A stretch of 64,000 bases of DNA from Notospermus geniculatus (lineage: Eukaryota > Nemertea > Pilidiophora > Heteronemertea > Lineidae): the NCBI GenBank assembly GCA_002633025.1, contig NMRB01000343.1, positions 62,084 to 126,083 of the forward strand, in the 5' to 3' direction. The notes under the pieces are model-generated. The model had not been told where the DNA came from, did no database searches, and saw only the letters and a list, made by a program, of their open reading frames with translations. Position numbers and translations under genes: made by a program. Positions 55,090 to 64,000 of the stretch are shown here, piece after piece (position 1 is the first letter of the stretch; each line of letters starts with the position of its first letter).

Positions 55090-57520
55090 GCAGAGGCACG
55101 AGTCGAACAATGTTTAGGCCTTTTGATCAATCCAATGTTTTTTGACCTGAAAACAATCCTAACAAGGGGTTGACCCCCCTCCCCCATACTAACATTGATT
55201 TTTATGGACGATCCCTTACTCCGATCAACTTTTGAGAGAAGATGCACTTGTATACACACCTTCACTTAAGGAATCAATACATCACTTTCCTTTAAGAAAG
55301 GTGAAAAGCACAACCATTAAGCCATGGAATTAATCAGGCAAATTGCTTCATCTTTGAGAAATCCATCCATTTGCTTTATTAATGGAAATTAAATCAAGGA
55401 GTAATGTTTTTCTGAACAATTAATGCTGCATTAGCTAAGTGGGTACAGCTCCTGGTACCAGTGAGTGGATGTTCAAACTCCTGATTTACTGCTTCTTGTG
55501 AAGGTTTGTCAATGTCAGACTCCTTGATCATAGTAAAGGTTGATGGGGAAGTACATGTAGTGGTAAGTGTGATTTAAAGGAATTTAAGGGCATTCTTTTT
55601 TATTACTTGTTGGGCGGATCCGACGATGTTAGTTTTGGGCTTTTTGGAGAAAAAAAAATTGGGAAATGAACCTTTTTTATTGCCCCCGATCATTAAAATA
55701 ACGGATATCTGAAAACGGCAAAATTAAAAGTTATGCCTTTTGACTCCGTGCATGTGCAGATGACAGAATTGGATTCAGAAGTGTGAGCTATCTGTTCCCA
55801 ATATTGCATACACAGCAACAAGACTTTCATGACATGTGTTTCGATCTGTCATGTCTGTGATCTGTCCGGCAATGTAGCTTCAGTTTTGCCTTCATTCGTC
55901 CTGATCATGCCGTGGTTGGGTTAGGTTTGCTTTTATTTTTTAAATGTTACTTTTATTTTTATTCCTATCTTCTGTTAGGTTTAGGTTTACAGCAAAGAAA
56001 TCCGCCAAACAAGTAATATAAAAAGAATGGCCTAATGAAGGGCGCATTTGCTTGATGTTTGTGTTTTGTGTAAATTTGGACGGTGTCCGATGTGTATGAA
56101 ATTTCCGCCATGCAGTCCTCCTGGCAGATCACCTTGCGCCAACACAGCGGTTGGCCAACCCGCTGCAGCATGCGGCGTAACACCTCAGTGCAAATGTGAA
56201 AATTGCTGTCATTCGGATAAATCGCCACTGTCGACTTCTTGCTTCGAATACCTTTGTGTTATGCAAGATTGAGGCTATGGATTTTCAATAGCCGATACTA
56301 TGTTATCAGTACTCTCAATATCATGAATAAGTGAAGATAAAACAATCTAGACGCACCATCAGACAATATTGATTTGGTCATTAAAATGCATTCGCTTGTC
56401 ATCAGTCATATACACACAGCCTTTTTAGCTTGCTTGGTCGCAAGGCCCAGCAGTGCTTATGCTGTGATTGGGGTCGTTGGGTGGTGGTCTGTTCATCATA
56501 CGAACGCCTGTAAACATTTGGTTTGTTAGTCCTCTAGTACCTTTATTTTTTGACTAATATTTTTATACATATACGTATACAGCTCATATACCTCTCATTT
56601 CCCATTAAATTGGCCCCTCAAAAAGTTTATTCACCCTTTTTGCCACACAAATTCAAGCATACTTATTACCTTAAAAAACAGGACTTCAGTAGTAATTGTA
56701 AGCATAAAGTCCGTATGATACTATAAATGCTGCTTGACGAATTCAGGTTTGATTAGAAGCGATGTGAAGTGGACAGCTGTTTACACAGTAAATATATGAA
56801 CTTCAGGGGTCCTTCCTTTTGTCAGAACTTTTGACAAGGTCCTTCAAACAGCTCCATTGTTTCTTCACTATCGTCTATGGCACGTCAATTTCTTTGTTTT
56901 ATATTGTCTTGGTGAAGTTTGAGCAATTTAACCAACACAATAAATCAGTAGGTATATACAGAACGATTGGAGAGTTTGTGGGGCCTATTTTAATGGAAAA
57001 TGAGTGAGTCAACCAAATGTGGTCTAATGATTTTTTCCAGAGCTGTACATTTATACATAATTTTGAAAAACTCGTGTTGATTCTCTATGGTATTGGTGTA
57101 ATAGCTGGTACAGGTTTTATCGCTGTACCTTTTTAATTCTTTCTTGCCGTTAAAACCCATTTTATGTCTTCCTCTCCAGTATGACAAGACAGTGGTTCAA
57201 AGTTTTTCCGTTCGGTAAATTTCTCTCCTGCAAATCATTGACACTGCTGAGTGCTATACGCCTGCAGTGGATTTTTCAACACTGGTTCATCTTTTATCGA
57301 TGTGCAGATTCTGTTTCCTCAATATCTGTGGTGGCACTTGGCAAGTCAGCGAACGGCACAAGTGTAAAGTGGTTTTCTAAGTCTTGTGCAGAAAAAAGTT
57401 TTCTATTTTTGTTGTTTTGTGTTGAGCTTTTACTCCACTCTTCGATGGATGATGCCTGTGCAGAAGAGATGAACAGTCTTGTCCAGTAAGCATTATTATA
57501 CCACTGTCAATTACTGACTG
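55090..57520. other. Intergenic
   Basis: A Cys-rich plus frame at 56048-56272 overlaps an equally long minus frame; neither is supported as a gene. 57088-57165 resembles 7738-7812. No bounded transposon. Confidence 0.4.
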
Positions 57521-57524
57521 TGAA

Positions 57525-58356
57525 TAACGGGGGTCAAGGCCTGCTGGCTGAAGCGTCGTCGCTATTGTGGTTATTCAGAACGTTCTCAAAACAACTTTTC
57601 TACTGCATCACCCATAAAGAACTACTGACTCAAATTTGTTTTAAAGGGACTCTAGAGGCAGCTTGCTATTGGGCTACTAACAGTACTGTCGATATACAAC
57701 AGGTGGCGCTAGTAACCATGAACTCATGAATTGTGGATCAAATGTTGACATTGATGAAATTTTACTTCCAAAATGATGCCCAAGTTGGTTCCCCATGCCA
57801 CCAATTCTGTGTTAATCACACCAATATCAAGTACGGTACTAAAACGCTGCCTCAAGAGGCCCTTTAAATGCTTTCCTACTGATACTAGCCGCTGACTCCT
57901 AGTTTCTGAAGCATATAGATATTTCCAATGCCACTTAAATCTGTCTCTGACGTTGACGTCCTAAGACTCTACTCTGTACATGTATAGTATAGTCTCACTT
58001 ATGGCCACAGATGTGACATGGTCCTAATGCTGATTTGAATACCTTCTCTGCTAAGGATACGGCCGGAGTCAAGGCCAAATACCTGAAGCGTTGTCAGTAA
58101 TTCTGAATCTGGTTATGCAGGGCGTTCTCAAAACAAACTTCTCTACTCCATCACCCATAAAGAACTAAAGACTCAAATTTGTTTTAAATGCTTTCCTCCT
58201 GATACTAGCTGCTGACTCCTAGTTTCTGAAGCATATAGATATTTCCAAACGCCACTTAAATCTATCTCTGACGTCCTAAGACTCTACTCTGTTTAGTACG
58301 AGTATCGTCTCACTTATGGCCACAGATGTGACATGGTGCTAATGCTGATTTGAAAT
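57525..58356 (+). repeat. Two-copy tandem duplication, one copy filled by a TTAA element
   Basis: The first unit (about 57525-58050) and second (about 58062-58356) share GTCAAGGCC, CTGAAGCGT, CATCACCCATAAAGAACTA, GACTCAAATTTGTTTTAA, ATACTAGC, GCATATAGATATTTCCAA and CACTTATGGCCACAGATGTG. The first is longer by the element 57645-57863. Confidence 0.93.
57645..57863. mobile_element. TTAA-flanked element, copy 2 of the 33406 family
   Basis: TTAA is at 57641-57644 and 57864-57867. The neighbouring tandem unit holds a single TTAA (58184-58187) in identical context (AATTTGTT-TTAA-ATGCTTTCC). This proves insertion with TTAA duplication. Ends AGGGACTC and AGGCCCT; the body matches 33406-33595. Confidence 0.96.
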
Positions 58357-58359
58357 ATC

Positions 58360-59885
58360 GATCCCGACAGCAAACCATTCCGGGTACTCTCTGTTACTTT
58401 GCCTTGCTTGTTCAATCTCGATAGTGATTTTCTTGGGAGAAATTGTTATTACTTCCAACAGATTTCTTGAAATCAATCTGCAAATGCTCATTCAGCATGT
58501 TTCACCACAAACCTCAATTTCCATTGGTCAGAATCAATGACCAGTTAAAGAAGCAATATAGATTCTCTCCCGAAGGATTTATTTTTATTGATCATTAATA
58601 ATCGCCAATCTTGTGAGCTGCTTACCCTGAAGTTGATAGACTGATGTGCACTGCTCGGAAGAAGATAATGGCTAGTTGTTTCAAAATGGATACGACTATT
58701 TATTTGGCTGATTACCATAATGTAACAATTTTTCAAAATTCAATGAGTCCATCCATCAAGAATGTTTCAACCTCGTGCGAATCTGAATTCGGATACAGGG
58801 TGCCCCCCCCCCCCCAAAGCCGAATCCATAAAAAATGTTAATTAATCCTACGTCGGTCCATCAAATTTCGACAAATTTGATAGACGTATACTTCAGTCTA
58901 TGGATGATCATTCCGCAAAGTTTTAGCCATCTGAGTCAGTTTGCAGAGAATTTATGTTCTTTCCAAAATGTGCTCCAAATGACGTCCTCGGCATTGAAGG
59001 CACACTTGCATACCTCGCGCAAAATTATCACTGACTCACACACATTCCTCCTCTACAATACATGATTGTTTATGCCAAATTTTGACCACGATGTGATGAT
59101 CCTCGAACTTTTGACTTCGTATTTGAAATTCGTTCCTTTGGTAAACTTACACCTCTGTTAGCACATGGTCCGTGGACTATTTCACGTCTTGAAGCCATGA
59201 CAAATCCCAAGTTCGCTTTCCTGTGCACATTTCCAGCTGAATCAGTCACATCCAAACTTTTACTGTACATGTAGCTTGGTGTTGGCATTCCTACTTAGCG
59301 AAACGGTGCATTTTTACGGTGGATTCTTACTGGTGGCTTTATTGTAAAGACTTTTTACCATAGGCATTTTACCGACATTCCGGGAAACATGCCCTTGAAA
59401 CATGCGAGAAATTTCGTCAATTAGGCCTTCACATGATCTGCTTCCACTGTGTACAATATACAATGCACTACCTGTGTCACACAATGGAGCCTTCAAGACA
59501 CTCATTACAATGAACATTACTACATTGCAACAAAAAGGAACGGCGCAGATCACCGAAACCTGCTGATGTAAGGATAAGGTTTGACTTGGGATGGTGACTT
59601 CTTGATTGGTTCCCGATCCCACCGCTATGCCCTAGCCCTAGTGATGAGATCGAGAACCGATCTAGCAGAATTTTCGTAGCATTACAAAGCCAGTATCCAA
59701 ATAAAACAATGCATAAGATGGTCATTGCGTTTAACCAACAGTCTGCTATTGCCATGTGATAAAATCTCCAATGGATTTGAAGGATTTATTGTCCCGTCCT
59801 CCTGTCTTCTTTTTTGTCGGCTACCAGTATGGGAAGTCTTATTTGTCAGCAACATCGGACAGCCGTGACTCTATTGCCTTGTAAA
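58360..59885. other. Intergenic; C homopolymer
   Basis: A run of about 14 C lies near 58803-58816. A minus frame starting MAIADCWLNAMTILCIVLFG (59755) looks signal-peptide-like, but its continuation is not convincing. AGCACATGGTCC at 59160 is a dispersed-repeat word. Confidence 0.35.
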
Positions 59886-60229
59886 ACAATATATTTGTGT
59901 CTTCAGTATCCATTTATATCCTCACCACAAATTTTGACCGCTGATTAAAGGTAATGTATCACGGGTATTTTCGCCGGCCACGAAATTCATTGTTTATTTA
60001 CATTTTGCTTGTTTATGCCCAGGCTTTCGTTGTCTTATGAGTAATTTGTTGGTGGCATGCCCCTCTAGAAATTCTGTTGATTCCAGAGGTATTTATTTTG
60101 GTGGGTTGGCATCTCCCAAAAAAGTCCAAAATAACATACATTGTAATGTAAACATCCATGTGTAAATCAATATATTTGTGTCTCCAGTATCCATTTATAT
60201 CCTCACCACAAATTTTGACCGCTGATTAA
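59886..60229 (+). repeat. 274-bp tandem duplication that copied part of a TTAA element
   Basis: CAATATATTTGTGTCT, then CAGTATCCATTTATATCC and TTTGACCGCTGATTAAAGG, occurs at about 59888 and 60169. The first unit includes the left two-thirds of a family B element without its right end, so the duplication happened after insertion, with a breakpoint inside the element. Confidence 0.9.
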
Positions 60230-60479
60230 AGGTAATGTATCACGGGTATTTTCGCGGGCCATGAAATTCATTGTTTATTTACATTTTGCTTGTTTATGCC
60301 CAGGCTTTCTTTGTCTTATGAGTAATTTGTTGGTGGCATGCCCCTCTAGAAATTCTGTTGATTCCAAAAGTATTCATTTTGGTGGGTTGGCATGTCCCAA
60401 AAAAGTCCAAAATAACATAATGTAAACATCCATGTTTACAAACATTGAATGTAAACAATGAAGTCGTGATACATTATCT
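60230..60479 (+). mobile_element. TTAA-flanked MITE, family B copy 2
   Basis: A 250-bp element starts AGGTAATGTATCACG and ends CGTGATACATTATCT, with TTAA at 60226-60229 and 60480-60483. It is the inverse of 2907-3154. A partial third copy lies immediately upstream (from about 59948). Confidence 0.93.
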
Positions 60480-60691
60480 TTAATAAAGTCCTTTGTCTGT
60501 CACGAGGGGCATGTTTTCATCTTTGTGAAATGAGAGTAATCAAGATTTCGTGGCAAGAATGCCATTCGGAGAAATCTCCAACAACATCCGAACATTAGAT
60601 TTGCATATCCACTAAATGTAAATGTATAATGCCCTTGACACTTGGAAGAGGAAATTCTCTCTGAGTTATAAAGGCATCCATTAGAGAAGCA

Positions 60692-60955
60692 GTGTATGCG
60701 TAGTCCATATATGCGTTGCAATGCACTACGAATGTACTACGAAAGCATCTAGCTGTTCACGTGGCTCACTCGGTGTATGCGTAGTCCACCAGTTTATGCG
60801 TAGTCCATACATGCGTTGCAATGCACTATGAAAGCATCTAGCTGTTCACATGGCTCACTCGGTGTATGCGTAGTCCATGCATGCGTTGCAATGCACTACG
60901 AATGTACTACGAAAGCATCTAGCTGTTCACATGGCTCACTCGGGAACGTTTTAGG
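60692..60955 (+). repeat. Minisatellite, about 80-bp unit, three copies
   Basis: Each unit has GTGTATGCGTAGTCCAT, ATGCGTTGCAATGCACTA, GAAAGCATCTAGCTGTTCAC and GGCTCACTCG. One short partial unit sits between units 1 and 2, and the optional CGAATGTACTA piece is missing in unit 2. Confidence 0.9.
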
Positions 60956-62587
60956 GAGATCATAAGGAATGCCTGGACCACTCCATGAACAAATATCAAA
61001 ATACGTGCCCACTGTACCCTATGACGAATTAAAATTTTGCACTAGCGCACAATGTATGGAACTTTTATGAAGACTGAACATCCCTCTCTCAATCTGTGCC
61101 TGCATCAGAAAAACAAATGGCTCACCTACGACACCCTACCTAAGGCTGTCCTGAACAGGACGAACATGATTTGAAACCTATCAGGAAACTTTCATCCACA
61201 GTACCTAGCGAGGAGACAAAATGTTCAGCATAGTTCTCTAATGCTGTCTGGGTTGCATTAGGCTAATGCACAGCTTTAAGATGCACATTTTGGCTGCAGT
61301 AAAATATGGCAGATTTCGATATTTTAAGCCAGCTTGGCCGATACGCCAGAAGGACTTAAGCTGAGCTTGGCGTCCTCAGTGGTGGTCTGTCGGTACGTGC
61401 GTGCGTCCGCAAGTCTTCTTCTGTGAGATGGATTAATGCCTTCAATTTTTGACGGATCATTTTCGTATTGCAATTTGCATATATATGTGTGTGTGTGCCG
61501 CCAAAATCTAGCCCGAGTGAAATTTTGGATGCAATGTGATTCGTGTTTTCGCCAGTAGAGGGTGTTTTTTTAAAAAACTTCAAAGGGATATTTTGATAAT
61601 GGTTTGAGCAATTGCGTTGAAATTTTGTATATACAATGTACATGTATTATATGTACATTGTACTTTTGTTTTAGTGACAATATTGCGTAAAAATCAGATT
61701 CTTAACTTTGCCAATTAGGGAGCTGGAATGAAAATCACAAATTTAAATCATTTAAATCTACATGTAACAGAAAGAAATAAGATATTGACAAGAAGTGTCA
61801 ATCAAACCTGGAAAAGTTGAATAATTTTCGATGCACAGTTTTGCATTTTTTTTTACAAAAGTCGATCTACATCTACATAAGATTTGACTGTGGACGTAGC
61901 TCGTCCAGTGGCCTGTCATCAGTACTCCTACCCATTGCCTGGATCTGATTGCATTCCTGGGGAATGGCATCTTATTTATATTCCAAATATTTGTGATGTT
62001 TGCCGTGAGTGATGCTTACAGACTTGGCTGGGTTGGCTTTCCATCAAGATTTATTGCTGTCATTCTTACATTCTTCATCAGATTCCAAAATCTACTGTAG
62101 CCACATGGAAATACAAGGTTCAGGCGTGGCTTTCTGCCCGTGGAAGTCAGCTACGTGTCCTCAGTTTGTACCTAGATACCTCAGTAGGGACAGGAAAAGG
62201 GGGCTGAGGGGGATAAGGTGTCTATGATATCCATTTAATCGTGTTGTGCAGGAATTACACAGAGGCCACTGGCTATTAGTGCCCCACCAACTGCACGGCC
62301 TTGTTGCCATAAATATTCAGTTTGATTGCTCATCCACAGCCCCCTTTCTTCCGAAAGACAAACATACGGTGGATTTAAAAAAAAAGATGTCCAAGTACTT
62401 TGGTTTTGTCCCAAAGTGGTTGTGCCCTTGATGAGAAATGGATTTCCTAATTTGGTGATCCTTGGGTATCAAACAAAGTACGCATGTGGGGAGTTTCGTG
62501 CTTTCTTGAAGAAGTGGACACATCAACATACTCTTTAGGTCTTAAATTCGAATTCCTTTATGTGGTAATGTGTTACTAATTAGACCC
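60956..62587. other. Intergenic; family fragments
   Basis: 61540-61740 is a diverged unit of the GTCCGTC family (GGTTTGAGCAATTGCG, AAATCAGATTCTTAACTTTG). A palindrome AATGTACAT/ATGTACATT lies near 61637-61661. No gene supported. Confidence 0.45.
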
Positions 62588-62769
62588 GGGCCCGGTTGCA
62601 CCAAACTTAAGTTCTTATCGTAGGATATGGAATTTGGGACAACCCCTAGGACATGTCGTAACTGCATAGGCAAGAACGTTAGGGCGATGTCCTAAGACAT
62701 CGATGGTGCAACCCATTTTTGTTCTTAACTTTATAACATGCACCTACGACCTTTGGTGCAACCGGGCCC
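62588..62769. mobile_element. Hairpin MITE (GGGCCCGGTTGCACC termini)
   Basis: The ends GGGCCCGGTTGCACCAAA and TTTGGTGCAACCGGGCCC are exact inverses. An inner GGTGCAACC near 62711 gives an asymmetric extra arm. Target duplication not resolved. Confidence 0.9.
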
Positions 62770-62774
62770 AGGAC

Positions 62775-63670
62775 TCATTTGATCTACGACAGACGACTTC
62801 AAGACAACAAACATGATTTCATGTTAAACTATTTGGAGGTAATAATAAAAGAAACCTTGTTGGGGTAACAGCAAAACTTTGTTTGTACCGGTATGTCTGA
62901 TAAGTGTGTTGAGGAGACTGGTCAAATCTGTCGTTGTTGTTGGTTAAGAATTCAATTCCATTCTAGGTCATACAGTTTTGTCTTATTCTTTAAACTCTCG
63001 ACACCAAAAGGTAGCAAAAAGCTTGTTCGCCTTCATGATCTGATGGTTCAGTATCATCAGTGTAAATTTCATAAAGCCCGCTCTATTGTGTTGCGGACAC
63101 TCAAATACAGAAAGACATGTTTATCAGTGCCCCCCCCCCCCNNNNTTGGGGGGGGGGGGGGGGAGGCAGTGAAAAATATTACACCAGGGACGGCAAGAGC
63201 TGGGTGCTTGTCATGTTATTTGCTTCTCATTGGTTCACACAGATCGCAGCTGTTGAGTATGGAAGAATATCACTATTCATTAATATTTCTCACTGCCAAT
63301 ACCTTGTTATTAAGAGTCCCAACTCACTGAGCTGTTCTAGCATCACGAGGCAAATATTTCATGAGTTACTTTGGTACAAACCACTAAATGTATTGTGTTA
63401 GTCTGGAAATGTACGTGCTGTGTTCCACTGTCAACATCAAAGTCATGGGCTTCCAATGAAAAAGTCGTTGGTTTTTTCGAGAAAATGTTCCGCCTATTCT
63501 GTAGTGTTTACATTCGCCCTACAGAGTGTTATTGGTAGTCATCCGTCATGTCACTCGGGTCAACAGCCACTGCCACCGGGAGAAAATTGGGGGAATAAGC
63601 CCTGGCAGAGTGGTTTGATATGAATGTTGATTTCAGCTTTCCAAGCATGGTTGTGTTTCTTTGTTTGAGT
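62775..63670. other. Intergenic with an assembly gap
   Basis: About 13 C, then NNNNTT and about 18 G, lie at 63129-63163. The long plus frame crossing it is an artefact of homopolymer codons. Otherwise nothing supported. Confidence 0.5.
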
Positions 63671-63676
63671 GGCAGG

Positions 63677-64000
63677 AGTATTCTGCATTGTGGGTTAGAG
63701 TTTTCAACCTTGTTTTCCTTTCACTTGTTTCACTTGGTATTCTGCATTGTGGGCTATAGTTTTCAACCTTTGAATGCTGTTTTCCTTTCATTTGTTTCAC
63801 TTGGTATTCTGCAGATTGTGGGCTAGAGTTTTCAACCTTTTTCCTTTCACTTGATTCACTTGGTATTCTGCATTGTAGAGTTTCAATCTTTGACTGTTGT
63901 TTTCCTTTCACTTGTTTCACTTGGTATTCTGCATTGTGGGCTAGAGTTTTCAACCTTTGACTGTTGTTTTCCTTTCACTTGTTTCACTTGGTATTCTGCA
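63677..64000 (+). repeat. Minisatellite, about 60-75-bp unit, runs off the window
   Basis: Units carry GGTATTCTGCATTGTGGGC, TAGAGTTTTCAACC, a variable TTTGACTGT piece and TTTTCCTTTCACTTGTTTCA. Five or more units are visible and the array continues past 64000. The repetitive minus-strand frame is its translation. Confidence 0.93.

Noticed and set aside
56048-56272. Cys-rich 74-codon frame resembling a small secreted or metal-binding protein
   Set aside because: An equally long frame lies on the other strand, there is no signal peptide, and no splice or promoter context supports it.
59314-59755. Minus frames with a signal-peptide-like start (MAIADCWLNAMTILCIVLFG)
   Set aside because: The continuation is in two overlapping frames with no domain and no clear donor; the hydrophobic start could be chance.
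62893-63401. 145- and 94-codon frames crossing the N gap
   Set aside because: They are held open by C and G homopolymers translated as Pro or Gly runs next to unresolved bases.
63633-63953. Repetitive 106-residue minus-strand protein
   Set aside because: It is the translation of the terminal minisatellite.

Overview
This is an AT-rich animal nuclear window, most likely from a marine invertebrate such as an echinoderm, hemichordate, amphioxus or lophotrochozoan. I cannot narrow the phylum from sequence alone. The evidence is intron-style splice signals, tRNA-derived SINEs with pol III boxes, a mariner transposase relic, abundant ACATGTA words, and repeats carrying strings of GTCCGTC. Single Ns and a C-run/NNNN/G-run gap show a draft assembly.

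Protein-coding content is sparse. The one convincing gene is on the minus strand (8572-9873): a 433-residue single-pass membrane protein with a short glycosylated N-terminal part, a long Ser/Arg-rich cytoplasmic tail and a C-terminal PDZ-ligand-like TSL. A candidate TATA-less promoter plus first exon lies at about 6.1-6.2 kb (minus) and again at 6.83-6.92 kb, because a 727-base block is tandemly duplicated across an N. Three exon-like pieces on the plus strand between 16.2 and 19.0 kb may belong to an unrecognised gene. A few other short frames (11.2, 13.0, 13.8 kb) look like old coding remnants.

Everything else is dominated by small DNA-transposon derivatives. I can bound more than 25 of them by terminal inverted repeats and often by target-site duplications. 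They fall into classes: TTAA-flanked elements with AGG/GGG termini; TA-flanked hairpins; a roughly 480 bp family (here called family A, CATAAAGG termini) with 7-bp target duplications in four of five copies; a 119-bp fold-back family; a mariner relic; and complex palindrome clusters. Several are nested, and four or more insertions can be compared with an empty site inside the same window, because local tandem duplications or inverted arms preserved the unoccupied sequence.

Region by region: 0-5 kb, low-complexity and dispersed repeats; 5-7 kb, fold-back element, promoter-like block and its duplication; 8-10 kb, membrane protein gene; 10-13 kb, SINE, nested inverted repeats and a TTAA element; 15-19 kb, palindromes and candidate exons; 19-29 kb, three family A copies, mariner, giant palindromes and a Tc1-like fold-back; 29-37 kb, TTAA and TA elements and a three-copy tandem block; 38-44 kb, a triply nested structure whose middle layer resembles a Penelope-type inverted repeat with a hammerhead-like core; 44-50 kb, family A and the GTCCGTC repeat family; 51 kb, a tRNA-Trp-derived SINE with a MITE inside its promoter; 57-60 kb, tandem duplications with TTAA elements; 60-64 kb, minisatellites.
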